A stretch of DNA of 59,644 bases from Flavonifractor sp. An306 (lineage in GTDB: Bacteria > Bacillota > Clostridia > Oscillospirales > Oscillospiraceae), in NCBI RefSeq assembly GCF_002159455.1, contig NZ_NFIQ01000016.1, positions 1-59,644 on the forward strand, read 5' to 3'. The notes under the pieces were generated by a model. The model made no database searches. It saw only the letters and a list, made by a program, of their open reading frames with translations, and was not told where the DNA came from. Numbering within the stretch: position 1 is the stretch's first letter; the number at the start of each line of letters is the position of its first letter. Shown here piece after piece: positions 41,148-49,135 of this stretch. A program made the position numbers and the translations under genes.

Positions 41148-43574
41148 TTACAGCCGCACCCTGTCCCCGATCATCATCCCCCGATTGAGTCCCACCACCC
41201 AATTGCGTTTTTTGGTGGCCAGAGGGGCGCTCTTGGTCAGGCGAATGGCGTCATATCCCAGCATGGAGGCAAAAAAGCCGTCATCCTCAATGGCGGCCAG
41301 CAGGCCTGGATCAACCCCCTCGCCAGCGGCTTTGATCTGCTTCTGCCGCATCTGTGCGATTTTATCCTTGTCCTTGGGGTCGTAGGTGTCCACATCCAGG
41401 ATCCTGGCCCCCTTCTTCATGCCGAAGCGGGCAATGGCGCTGCGCTCGTTGGGGCCGGTCTCGGTCCCCCGCTGCTCGTTGCCTCCCTCCCGGTTGGCGT
41501 AGTCCTTGGCTGTGCGCAAGGTGGATTCCGGGTGGCCTGAGGCAAAACAGGTCCCGCTGCCGTACACGCCTCCGCCCACAAACAAGTCACCCTGCCGGAA
41601 CTCATCCAGATACTCCTCCGCCTTGCCCTCCGGACTGGAAACGCCCCGGTACATCATCTCCTCCGGCCGCTGCCGGAACCGCTTTTCCTGAGACAGATCA
41701 TCCACAATCTCGGGGGCGGCGGAGTAGTTGAGCAACTCCAGCAATTTTCCCATATTCTGGGTTCGCTGCTGGGGATCGGCGCTGAAGCTGATCCCATTCT
41801 CCTTCATTTTTTGGGAAAACGCTTTCAGGCTCATCCCCTTATACTTACCATGTCTGTCCACCGGCAGGCCCAGATCCCTGGGATTTCTGGCGTCCGGCGC
41901 CACACTCACCAGCCCGGTAGCCGGGGCCAGATTGGTTCCGCCCACCGCCTGGGCGCCTGCCGCGGGCACCGCCGGAGCTGACGTAGGCGGCGGAGGCGCG
42001 GGGCGGCGGGGTACCAGGGCCGGGGCCACTCCGGCAGGCGGCGGAGGCGCAGGACGCCGGGGCACCAGGGCTGGGGCTACTCCGGCAGGCGGTGGAGGCG
42101 CAGGACGCCGGGGCACCAAAGGCTGGGCCTGTCCGCTCCGGGTCGGGACGCCTCTGGTCCACCCGGGGGCGGCAACGGGTGCCAGCACTCCGATGGGGTC
42201 AAACACCTTGCCATAGCCCTGGGTGGGCAGCGGCCCGGTGATCCCACGGGAGGCGGCCCGCTTGGCTATGCCGAACTTCTCCCCGGCCTGCTGGCTGGCC
42301 TGCACGCCCTGGGCAATGTTTGCCGGAATAACGCCCTGTGCCTCCTCGGTATCAAACAGGGCGCTGATGGGCAGCCGCTCCGGCGCCTGGGAGGGGTCAG
42401 CCGCCTCGGCAATGGCCCGCCTGTTCTGATAGAGCCGCACAAAATTGGTCGTGGTCTGCCGTTTCCACGGGTCCTGAGAGGCCATGGCCTCCTCCATATT
42501 TTGTTCCGCATCCTTTTTGATTTTGCCCTGAATATCCTCTATCATCTTTTGGGCCAGTTCCGCCTTGGTCCGGTTGCCTCTCCCACCCTGCTCCCGGGCC
42601 TGGGCGATGATCTCCTGCAGATATTGAATCTGTCGGGCGCCGGAGTGCGCGGTGTGGGAGCCGTTGACCAGCAGCCGGTTGAGCAGAGCCACATCCTGAA
42701 TCGACTTCAGCTGTCCCCGGTCGCCTTGCCCATCCTTGATATGCCGGTCCACCTGATCGTACAGGGGGCCCAGCTCCTGCTCCAGCGCAAGCAGATGAGG
42801 GTCCGCTTCTATAGCCAGCATCTCCCAATTCCTGCCCACCGGAGAGCTGGTCCCCCCTGCGCCGGACAAAAAGGCATCCTCCCGGGCCCGCATCTCCTCC
42901 TCCAGCTCGTATTCCGCCCGCGCCTTCCTGTGCCACCAGGAGGGCTTCTTCTTTTTTTCGGGGGCCGCCTGGGCCGCCGGCGCAGGGGTGGGGGCCGAGC
43001 CTCCCGGACCGGATATGACCAGTTCCTCCTCTTCCTTATGTTTTTTCCGCCCGGGCCACATCTGTACTCCTCCAGCAGGGGTGGACAGGGTGGCCACGCC
43101 GCTGTCCACCCCGCCCTGCTGAACGGTGTGGACCAGCTCATGGGCGGCGATGACGGCGTCAAAGCCGCCGGAGCCGAAATAGACGTCCGTACCGCTGGTA
43201 AAGGCCCGGGCTCCCATCGCGTCGGCCCGGGCTGCGGCGTCTTCCCCGGTATGGAACCGAACGTCAGAGAAGTCCGCCTCCATACGCCGGCCCATTTCCG
43301 CCTTTACCGCTTCGGGAGAACCGGCAGAAACCGGTGCGGAAAGCCGGTCGGCCTCCTGCTCCGCCTGTGGGATCTGCGCCTGCGGACGGGGTTGTGCGTT
43401 TGGCTGGCGGGCCAGAATCCGCTCTCCCAGCGCCTGCCCGCCAGCGGAATCGGAAGTCCCGTACAGCGAGAGCAGCGCCGAATTGGAAACGCCGGAGGGT
43501 AGCGGAACGCTCCCTGTTTCCCTGTCCCGGCGAAGGGGCTCCGTCCGTGCTCTTTTCCGTTCCTGCGTCTGCAT
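41148..43574 (-). CDS. DUF4157 protein with proline-rich repeats and C-terminal ADP-ribosyltransferase-like domain
   Basis: An 808-residue modular protein that looks like a delivered toxin. Residues about 90-160 are a DUF4157 domain (MEADFSDVRFHTGEDAAARA, then HELVHTVQQ with the HExxH zinc motif), the module found ahead of effectors of extracellular contractile injection systems. A charged helical region follows, then three 17-residue proline-rich repeats. The C-terminal 170 residues resemble ADP-ribosyltransferases: MYRGV with the expected Arg, YGSGTCFAS...AKDYAN, and GYDAIRL...VVGLNRG. No signal peptide, immunity gene or injection machinery is seen. ATG 43574 or GTG 43583 could be the start. 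Confidence 0.78.
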   Translation of the reverse strand: MQTQERKRARTEPLRRDRETGSVPLPSGVSNSALLSLYGTSDSAGGQALGERILARQPNAQPRPQAQIPQAEQEADRLSAPVSAGSPEAVKAEMGRRMEADFSDVRFHTGEDAAARADAMGARAFTSGTDVYFGSGGFDAVIAAHELVHTVQQGGVDSGVATLSTPAGGVQMWPGRKKHKEEEELVISGPGGSAPTPAPAAQAAPEKKKKPSWWHRKARAEYELEEEMRAREDAFLSGAGGTSSPVGRNWEMLAIEADPHLLALEQELGPLYDQVDRHIKDGQGDRGQLKSIQDVALLNRLLVNGSHTAHSGARQIQYLQEIIAQAREQGGRGNRTKAELAQKMIEDIQGKIKKDAEQNMEEAMASQDPWKRQTTTNFVRLYQNRRAIAEAADPSQAPERLPISALFDTEEAQGVIPANIAQGVQASQQAGEKFGIAKRAASRGITGPLPTQGYGKVFDPIGVLAPVAAPGWTRGVPTRSGQAQPLVPRRPAPPPPAGVAPALVPRRPAPPPPAGVAPALVPRRPAPPPPTSAPAVPAAGAQAVGGTNLAPATGLVSVAPDARNPRDLGLPVDRHGKYKGMSLKAFSQKMKENGISFSADPQQRTQNMGKLLELLNYSAAPEIVDDLSQEKRFRQRPEEMMYRGVSSPEGKAEEYLDEFRQGDLFVGGGVYGSGTCFASGHPESTLRTAKDYANREGGNEQRGTETGPNERSAIARFGMKKGARILDVDTYDPKDKDKIAQMRQKQIKAAGEGVDPGLLAAIEDDGFFASMLGYDAIRLTKSAPLATKKRNWVVGLNRGMMIGDRVRL
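41967..42119. repeat. Three tandem 51-bp repeats encoding LVPRRPAPPPP units
   Basis: Three consecutive copies (42119-42069, 42068-42018, 42017-41967 on the minus strand) encode LVPRRPAPPPPAGVAPA twice and a diverged third copy ending TSAPAV. They lie within the DUF4157/ART-like gene as a flexible linker between the N-terminal part and the C-terminal domain. Copy number is likely to vary between strains. Confidence 0.9.
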
Positions 43575-43615
43575 CGTGTCCACCCTTTCCTCTCACACGG
43601 CGATTTTTTATTGTT

Positions 43616-43621
43616 ATCATA
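43616..43621 (-). promoter_or_regulatory. Extended -10 promoter of the DUF4157 gene
   Basis: On the minus strand TGC-TATGAT with a poor -35 (TTTCAG, 16 bases away). It lies just after the terminator of the upstream regulator gene and 42 bases before the ATG. A weak -35 suggests dependence on an activator. Confidence 0.5.
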
Positions 43622-43667
43622 GCACAGGTCCCGCTTTCTGAAATCCCTCTTTTCGGCACAAAAAAGA

Positions 43668-43697
43668 ACTATGCCTGCGGCGGTCCGCAGGCATAGT
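43668..43697 (-). terminator. Terminator after the LuxR-type regulator
   Basis: A perfect 13-bp stem (43668-43680 with 43685-43697), four-base loop, followed on the minus strand by TCTTTTTT. It begins three bases after the regulator stop and separates it from the DUF4157 operon. Confidence 0.9.
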
Positions 43698-43699
43698 AT

Positions 43700-44929
43700 T
43701 TAGCGCAGCATATATTGTTTCAGGTCTTTTCTCTGCTTGATATTCAGCTTCTGCAGCGTAGAGGACATGAAGTTCTTTACCGTATAGAGGGAGATGCCCA
43801 TATGGTCGGCAATCTCCTGATTGGACCATCCCCGGGCTGCCAGCATGGCGATGGCGAACTCTGTGGTGGTCAGATTGTCCGCCACGTCGTGGCCGGTAAC
43901 CGGATTGTGGACCTTGCGCCACCCGGCGGAAAAGCGGTAGGTAATGGCAATAATCCGCTTAAAATCCTCCGGCCAGTCCTTTTTCAGCACCGCCTCCAGC
44001 ATCCCGCCCAGCAGGCCGTGATGCTCTCCAAAGCCCTCGATCAGGTCGTCCGGCTGGGCCAGCGCCCAGGCCGCCAGCAGATGCCGCTCGGCCTGCTCCG
44101 GCTGCTTCAGGCTCATGTAATCCATCACCGCCACCAGATGCAGATAGATGTTGGGAATGGGATAGACCTCCGCCTGCATGGCAAGGGCGGTCTCCACAAT
44201 GCCGATGCTCTTGCCATAGTCGCCCAGCAGATAGGTATGATGGGCCTGTACATACAGTCCAAACAGACGCAGCCCCGGCGGCAGAAGCCGCAGCTGCTCC
44301 TGAAGGGGTCCTACCTCCTCCGGCAGGGGCAGGTGGAGGAGCACGGCGGCGGCGGTAACGGTAAAGACGGCCAGCGCCCGCAGCTGGGGCGGGGTGCGGG
44401 TGTTGGCGGCGGCCAGCGTCCGCCGTACCTGGGCCATGGTGTATCGGGTCCGCTGGATCTGGCCGATGGACAGGTTTGCATAGGCGTAGATCAGACAGGC
44501 CGACAGCCGCAGAGACTGCTCCGGATAGGAGAGGTAGAGCTCCGCCACCTCTGCCGCCTCCTCCGGACGGCCGCTGAAATAATGGTATTCCGCCATGGCA
44601 ATATCCCGCAGGCGGGGGTCCTTCAACCCCTCCACATACTCCATGCAGTGCCCCGGCTGAAACGCCCCATTCATCAGCGGCATGGGGAGCAGATGAGCTG
44701 TTTTTCCAGCCGAAACAGGGCAGGGTCGCAGCCTGGGCAGGGGTGCCCCCGGTACCTTCTGTGTAGGTTCTTCCTGCAGAGGTACAGGCCTTTGCGCATT
44801 GTCAGGGATGGCCCAGGAGCTGCCAAATTTCACGGCCCCCTCAATGCGCCCGTCTACGCAGTACTGCTGAACCAGCCGTTGGGAAATGTTCCACTTCTGT
44901 GCAGCCTCCCGCACGGTGATATATTTCAT
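43700..44929 (-). CDS. Regulator with N-terminal excisionase-type HTH and C-terminal LuxR HTH
   Basis: A 409-residue protein. Residues 1-45 resemble a MerR/excisionase-type HTH (MKYITVREAAQKWNISQRLVQQYCVDGRIEGAVKFGSSWAIP). The middle 250 residues are helical and TPR-like. The C-terminal 60 residues are a LuxR/GerE HTH (MLAARGWSNQEIADHMGISLYTVKNFMSSTLQKLNI). Two DNA-binding ends on one chain are unusual. The start is ATG 44929, six bases after GGAGG, with a strong promoter at 44962-44990. Its target could be the adjacent DUF4157 operon, but nothing in the sequence proves this. Confidence 0.8.
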   Translation of the reverse strand: MKYITVREAAQKWNISQRLVQQYCVDGRIEGAVKFGSSWAIPDNAQRPVPLQEEPTQKVPGAPLPRLRPCPVSAGKTAHLLPMPLMNGAFQPGHCMEYVEGLKDPRLRDIAMAEYHYFSGRPEEAAEVAELYLSYPEQSLRLSACLIYAYANLSIGQIQRTRYTMAQVRRTLAAANTRTPPQLRALAVFTVTAAAVLLHLPLPEEVGPLQEQLRLLPPGLRLFGLYVQAHHTYLLGDYGKSIGIVETALAMQAEVYPIPNIYLHLVAVMDYMSLKQPEQAERHLLAAWALAQPDDLIEGFGEHHGLLGGMLEAVLKKDWPEDFKRIIAITYRFSAGWRKVHNPVTGHDVADNLTTTEFAIAMLAARGWSNQEIADHMGISLYTVKNFMSSTLQKLNIKQRKDLKQYMLR

Positions 44930-44961
44930 AGCGCTCCTCCGCAAACAGATTTCACGCCTTT

Positions 44962-44990
44962 ATTATATTCGCTTTCCCCCACACTTTCAA
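44962..44990 (-). promoter_or_regulatory. Promoter of the dual-HTH regulator gene
   Basis: On the minus strand TTGAAA (44985-44990) and a perfect TATAAT (44962-44967) at 17-base spacing, directly beyond the symporter stop. Confidence 0.8.
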
Positions 44991-45003
44991 GAAGCCGCTT
45001 CCA

Positions 45004-46419
45004 TTACCTGGAGTGCTCCTCCAGCCCTTTGCTCCGGGCGATGCGTACCACCGTGCCGGTCAGGGCAAAGAGGGCGATGGCGTTAGGAATCACCATCAGG
45101 TTGTTGAACATGTCGGTCAGCTCCCACACCAGGGTGTTGGACATGAGGGTGCCCAGGAAAATAAAGATCAGGGCTATGACAGCGTACACCGGAGCCGCCT
45201 TCTTGCCGAACAGGTAGATCACGTTGATCTTGCCAAACATGTTCCAGCTCAGCACCGTGGAGAAGGCGAAAAAGAACAGACACACCGCCACAAATATGGC
45301 GCCGCCCTCCGCGCCGAACACCGTGCCGAAGGCGGTCTGGGCCAGGTTGGTGTTGCTGATCCCCTCGGGGACGACGCCGGTGTAGAGAATCCCGTCACTG
45401 GTGTACAGGGTGGAGATAATCACCAGGGCGTTGAGGGTGAGCACCACGAAGGTGTCGATGAACACGCCCACCATGGCCACCACTCCCTGGTCGTGGGGGT
45501 TCTTCACATTGGCCTGGGCATGGGCGTGGGGGGTGGAGCCCATGCCGGCCTCATTGGAGAACAGGCCCCGCTTGGCCCCCTGGCTGATGGCGGTCTTGAT
45601 GGCATAGCCGAAGCCGCCGCCGATGATGGCCTGGGGCTGGAAGGCGTAGCGGAAGATCATGCCGAAGGTGGCGGGGATGTAGCGGTACCGGGCCACCAGC
45701 ACCGCCAGTCCGCCGGCCAGGAAAATCACCGCCATCACCGGCACCAGCTTCTCGGTCACCGCGGCCAGGCGGCTCATCCCGCCCAGGAAGATCACGGCGC
45801 AGATGACCACCAGAACGATGCCCACCACCCAGGAGGGCACGTGGAAGGCGGTCTGGAACGTGGAACCGATAGAGTTGGACTGCACCATGCATCCCATGAA
45901 GCCCAGCGCCAGGATGATGGCCACGGCGAAGAAGCCGGCCAGGAACTTGCCGAAGGCGCCCTTGAAGGCGGTGGTGATATAGTACACCGGCCCGCCGTGG
46001 AAGTGCCCCTGCTCATCCACCACACGGGTTTTGATGGCCAGAGTGGCCTCGGCGTAAATGGTGGCCATGCCGAAGAAGGCGATGACCCACATCCAGAAAA
46101 TAGCGCCCGGGCCGCCGGTGAGAATGGCGCCGGAGGCGCCCACGATATTGCCGGTGCCCACCTGAGCAGCGATGGCGGTGGCCAGGGCCTGGAAGGAGCT
46201 CATGCCCCGCTCCTGCCGCCCGCCCCGCAGGGACAGATTGCCGAATACCTTCTTCATGCCCTCCCCAAAGCAGCGCACCTGAATAAACCGGGTGCGGATG
46301 GAGTACCACAGCCCCACCCCGATCAGCAGGAAAACCAGAATATAGCTGGACAGGGTGACGTTGATCTCGCAGACGATGGGGTAGAGCCATTCTTCCAGTG
46401 CTTGCATTGCTTCCAACAT
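45004..46419 (-). CDS. Sodium:alanine/glycine symporter (AGCS family)
   Basis: A 471-residue polytopic Na+-coupled amino-acid carrier. Family signatures are RGMSSFQALATAIAAQVGTGNIVGASGAI, the AGCS motif GGPGAIFWMWVIAFFGMATIYAEATLA, and the conserved NEAGMGSTPHAHA loop. About eleven membrane segments are visible. The start is ATG 46419 behind GAGGAGAG. A glycine riboswitch and terminator occupy the leader, so glycine is the likely cargo or at least the controlling ligand. Confidence 0.93.
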   Translation of the reverse strand: MLEAMQALEEWLYPIVCEINVTLSSYILVFLLIGVGLWYSIRTRFIQVRCFGEGMKKVFGNLSLRGGRQERGMSSFQALATAIAAQVGTGNIVGASGAILTGGPGAIFWMWVIAFFGMATIYAEATLAIKTRVVDEQGHFHGGPVYYITTAFKGAFGKFLAGFFAVAIILALGFMGCMVQSNSIGSTFQTAFHVPSWVVGIVLVVICAVIFLGGMSRLAAVTEKLVPVMAVIFLAGGLAVLVARYRYIPATFGMIFRYAFQPQAIIGGGFGYAIKTAISQGAKRGLFSNEAGMGSTPHAHAQANVKNPHDQGVVAMVGVFIDTFVVLTLNALVIISTLYTSDGILYTGVVPEGISNTNLAQTAFGTVFGAEGGAIFVAVCLFFFAFSTVLSWNMFGKINVIYLFGKKAAPVYAVIALIFIFLGTLMSNTLVWELTDMFNNLMVIPNAIALFALTGTVVRIARSKGLEEHSR

Positions 46420-46443
46420 AGTGCTTCTCTCCTCTTTTTGCTC

Positions 46444-46476
46444 AAAAAAACAGGCCGTGGGTCCGCCCACGGCCTG
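46444..46476 (-). terminator. Terminator of the glycine riboswitch expression platform
   Basis: A perfect 11-bp stem (46451-46461 with 46466-46476) followed on the minus strand by seven T. It lies between the aptamers and the symporter ribosome-binding site, so read-through decides expression. A second 10-bp GC hairpin (46497-46506 with 46511-46520) lies just ahead and may take part in switching. Confidence 0.85.
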
Positions 46477-46530
46477 CAAAGACAAACACCACGCCCGGCG
46501 GGGCCCTCAGGGGCCCCGCCGGCGTCTGTT

Positions 46531-46725
46531 CGTCCTCTGTCCTTTTGCCTGAGAGATTGGCAGCGCGTCGCCGCGCCGCTTTGCACCTTCGGCACCCACA
46601 GTTCATGAGCTTCTCCAGAGTGACATTCACGTACAGTCCTGATTCCTACCGGAACGCCTGAGAGTGTTACTCCTTCGGCAAGCCAACGGCTTTTTCCTGC
46701 ACGCTTCAACTGTCCTGTTCAGTTG
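46531..46725 (-). ncRNA. Tandem glycine riboswitch (two aptamers)
   Basis: On the minus strand two copies of the glycine aptamer core are recognisable. The first has GCCGAAGGAGTAA then CTCTCAGGC (within 46651-46680). The second has GTGCCGAAGGTGCAAAGC and AATCTCTCAGGC followed by AAAAGGACAGAG (46535-46622), its P1 formed by CTCTG/CAGAG. Both have the GCCGAAGG and CTCAGGC signatures of gcvT-type elements. It precedes an AGCS-family symporter, a known class of target. Whether glycine turns the gene on or off is not deduced here. Confidence 0.9.
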
Positions 46726-46733
46726 TGATGGAC

Positions 46734-46762
46734 ATTATACCGCCACAGGAGGACATTGTCAA
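46734..46762 (-). promoter_or_regulatory. Consensus promoter of the riboswitch-symporter transcript
   Basis: On the minus strand perfect TTGACA (46757-46762) and TATAAT (46734-46739) with 17 bases between. Strong constitutive initiation fits regulation by the riboswitch downstream. Confidence 0.88.
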
Positions 46763-46782
46763 GTCCTTCCTTTTCACCGGCG

Positions 46783-48195
46783 TTATACCCGGGTCCAGGT
46801 GGTGCCCTCCTTGCTGTCCTTGATCTCCACACCCATGGCCTTGAGCTGATCCCGGATGGCGTCGGCCTTGGCCCAGTCCTTGGCCTTTTTGGCCTCCAGC
46901 CGCTGGGTGATGAGAGCCTCAATCTCCTCGGCGCCCTCCGCCGGGGCGGACGCCTTCTCCCGCAGGGCGGCGGCCTTTTCCAGCAGATCCAGGCCCAGCA
47001 CCTGGTCGAAGCTGCCGATGAGGGCCCGCTTGGTGGCGTCGTTCACGTCGGCCTTCAGCACATCGTACAGCGCGGTGACGCCCAGGGAGGTGTTCAAATC
47101 GTTGCCCACAGCCTCGATAAATGCGGCTTTGTACTTGGCGGCCGCCGCCTCGTCCACCGGGGCGGGGTCGTCAGACAGGGCGGCCACCCGGCTGACCAGC
47201 TTGTCATAGGCGGTCTTGGCGTTGTCCAGGTTCTCCCAGGAGAAGATCAGGCTCTTGCGGTAGTGGGACTGGAGGCAGAAGAAGCGGTATACCAGGGGGT
47301 CATACCCCTTCTCCTCCAGCAGGGAGACCGTGAGGAACTCGCCGCTGGACTTGCTCATCTTGCCGTGGTTGGTGTTCAAATGGTGGACGTGCATCCAGTA
47401 CTTGCACCAGGGATGCCCCAGATAGGCCTCGGACTGGGCGATCTCGTTGGTGTGGTGGGGGAAGGCGTTGTCGATGCCGCCGCAGTGGATATCCAGGTAC
47501 TCCCCATTGTACTTCATGGAGATGCAGGAGCACTCGATATGCCAGCCGGGATAGCCCACGCCCCAGGGGGAGTCCCACTTCAGGGCCTGGTCCTCAAACT
47601 TGGACTTGGTGAACCACAGCACAAAGTCGTTCTTGTTGCGCTTGTTCAGGTCCTCCTCCACGCCCTCCCGGACGCCCACCGCCAAGTCCTCCTCGTCGTG
47701 GTCGTTGAACACATAGTACTGCTTCAGCTTGGAGGTGTCAAAGTACACGTTGCCGCCAGCAAAATAGGCGTAGCCGGTGTCCAGCAGCTTGGAGATGACC
47801 TTGATATAGTCGTCGATCATGCCGGTGGCGGGCTGTACCACGTCAGGGTACTTGATATTCAGCTTCCTGCAGTCGGCAAAAAAGGCATCGGTGTAAAACT
47901 GGGCGATCTCCAGCACGCTCTTGTGCTCCCGCTTGGCCCCCTTCACCATCTTGTCCTCGCCGGTATCGGCGTCGGAGGCCAGATGGCCCACGTCGGTGAT
48001 GTTCATGACCCGCTTTACGTCATAGCCGTCGTACCGGAGGAATTTCTCCAGCACATCCTCCATGATATAGCTGCGCAGGTTGCCGATATGGGCAAAGTGG
48101 TACACCGTGGGGCCGCAGGTGTACATGGACACCTTGCCGGGGGTATGGGGGACAAACTCCTCTTTCTGATGGCTGGCGGAATTATATAACTTCAT
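46783..48195 (-). CDS. cysS: Cysteinyl-tRNA synthetase
   Basis: CysRS charges tRNA-Cys. The 470-residue class I enzyme has YTCGPTVYHFAHIGNLRSYI (HIGH motif as HIGN), the WHIECSCIS zinc/cysteine region, and HGKMSKSSGEFLTV (KMSKS). It is second in a cysE-cysS operon, 21 bases behind cysE, and both are under the Cys T-box upstream. GAGGAG lies before the ATG. Confidence 0.95.
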   Translation of the reverse strand: MKLYNSASHQKEEFVPHTPGKVSMYTCGPTVYHFAHIGNLRSYIMEDVLEKFLRYDGYDVKRVMNITDVGHLASDADTGEDKMVKGAKREHKSVLEIAQFYTDAFFADCRKLNIKYPDVVQPATGMIDDYIKVISKLLDTGYAYFAGGNVYFDTSKLKQYYVFNDHDEEDLAVGVREGVEEDLNKRNKNDFVLWFTKSKFEDQALKWDSPWGVGYPGWHIECSCISMKYNGEYLDIHCGGIDNAFPHHTNEIAQSEAYLGHPWCKYWMHVHHLNTNHGKMSKSSGEFLTVSLLEEKGYDPLVYRFFCLQSHYRKSLIFSWENLDNAKTAYDKLVSRVAALSDDPAPVDEAAAAKYKAAFIEAVGNDLNTSLGVTALYDVLKADVNDATKRALIGSFDQVLGLDLLEKAAALREKASAPAEGAEEIEALITQRLEAKKAKDWAKADAIRDQLKAMGVEIKDSKEGTTWTRV

Positions 48196-48216
48196 ATGCT
48201 TCGCTCCTCTGTTCTT

Positions 48217-48858
48217 TTACTGTTGAATTTTTTGTTCGACCAGCTGCTCCAGCCATTCCAGCCGGGAGCTGAGCGCTTTCAGTTCCTTTTGTACCGGGTC
48301 GGTGACGTGGATCTGGTCCACCTGACCGGCGAAATCCACCTTCTCCCCGGCGATACGCACCGTCCGGGCGGGCACGCCCACAGCGGTGGCGTTGGGCGGG
48401 ATCTCGCTGAGTACCACCGCATTGGCGGCGATACGGGAATTATCTCCCACTTTGAAGGGCCCCAGTACCTTGGCTCCGGTGGAGACCAGCACATTGTTGC
48501 CCAGGGTGGGGTGGCGCTTGCCATGATCCTTGCCGGTACCCCCCAGGGTCACCCCATGGTAGAGCAGGCAGTCGTCTCCGATCTCCGCGGTTTCGCCGAT
48601 GACGATGCCCATGCCGTGGTCGATGACCAGGCGGCGGCCGATCTTGGCGCCCGGGTGGATCTCGATCCCTGTCCAGAACCGGCTCCACTGGCTGATGAAC
48701 CGGGCCAGAAAAAACCATCTGTGACAGTACAGGAAATGGGCGATTCTATGGTAAATGATGGCGTGCACGCCGGGATAGAGCAAAAAAATCTCCAACCGGC
48801 TGCGGGCCGCCGGATCTCTTGCCTGGTAGGCCCGTAAGGTCTCGCCGAGACGAGTCAT
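48217..48858 (-). CDS. cysE: Serine O-acetyltransferase
   Basis: CysE acetylates serine to O-acetylserine, the first step of cysteine synthesis. The 213-residue left-handed beta-helix enzyme is of the short (EpsC/CysE) type: FLLYPGVHAIIYHRIAHFLY, GIEIHPGAKIGRRLVIDHGMGIVIGETAEIG, VTLGGTGK and KRHPTLGNNVLVSTGAKVLG. It is immediately downstream of the T-box terminator, with GGAGGTG six bases before the ATG. Cysteine starvation, seen as uncharged tRNA-Cys, should therefore raise its synthesis together with cysS. Confidence 0.94.
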   Translation of the reverse strand: MTRLGETLRAYQARDPAARSRLEIFLLYPGVHAIIYHRIAHFLYCHRWFFLARFISQWSRFWTGIEIHPGAKIGRRLVIDHGMGIVIGETAEIGDDCLLYHGVTLGGTGKDHGKRHPTLGNNVLVSTGAKVLGPFKVGDNSRIAANAVVLSEIPPNATAVGVPARTVRIAGEKVDFAGQVDQIHVTDPVQKELKALSSRLEWLEQLVEQKIQQ

Positions 48859-48872
48859 GGCTCAACACCTCC

Positions 48873-49090
48873 AAAAAAATCGCCTCTTATGCACAGGGCA
48901 TAAGAGGCGATGACTCGCGGTTCCACTCTCATTTCTCACTCGAAGGCCGATAACGGGGCCTGCCGGAGGGCGTCTGCATCCCCCGCGCTCCCGGACGCAC
49001 ATTCTCCAGTTACCCCCTGGGACCGCTCTCAGCCGGTGACGTTCCCTCTCTGGCGGGTACTCGCTGGATACTATTTCCGTTCTTCACGCG
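48873..49090 (-). ncRNA. T-box leader, tRNA-Cys responsive
   Basis: The cysE-cysS leader has the T-box sequence GTGGAACCGCG (48916-48926) and a terminator stem (48879-48892 with 48898-48911) followed by seven T at 48873-48879. The Stem I region has an AGTA element, a GCTGAGAG segment and GAA before the specifier. The specifier region reads TGTGC (48997-49001), which contains TGT and TGC, both Cys codons. Uncharged tRNA-Cys would stabilise the antiterminator and switch on the operon. Confidence 0.9.
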
Positions 49091-49106
49091 ATTCAACTGT
49101 TTTAGT

Positions 49107-49135
49107 ATATTATCATCTTCCGGCAGCCGTGTCAA
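49107..49135 (-). promoter_or_regulatory. Promoter of the T-box-cysE-cysS transcript
   Basis: On the minus strand perfect TTGACA (49130-49135), 17 bases, TAATAT (49107-49112). The -35 overlaps the stop codon of the upstream acyltransferase gene. Confidence 0.8.

Noticed and set aside
41967-42119. CRISPR-like array
   Set aside because: The repeats are contiguous 51-bp coding units without spacers inside a gene.
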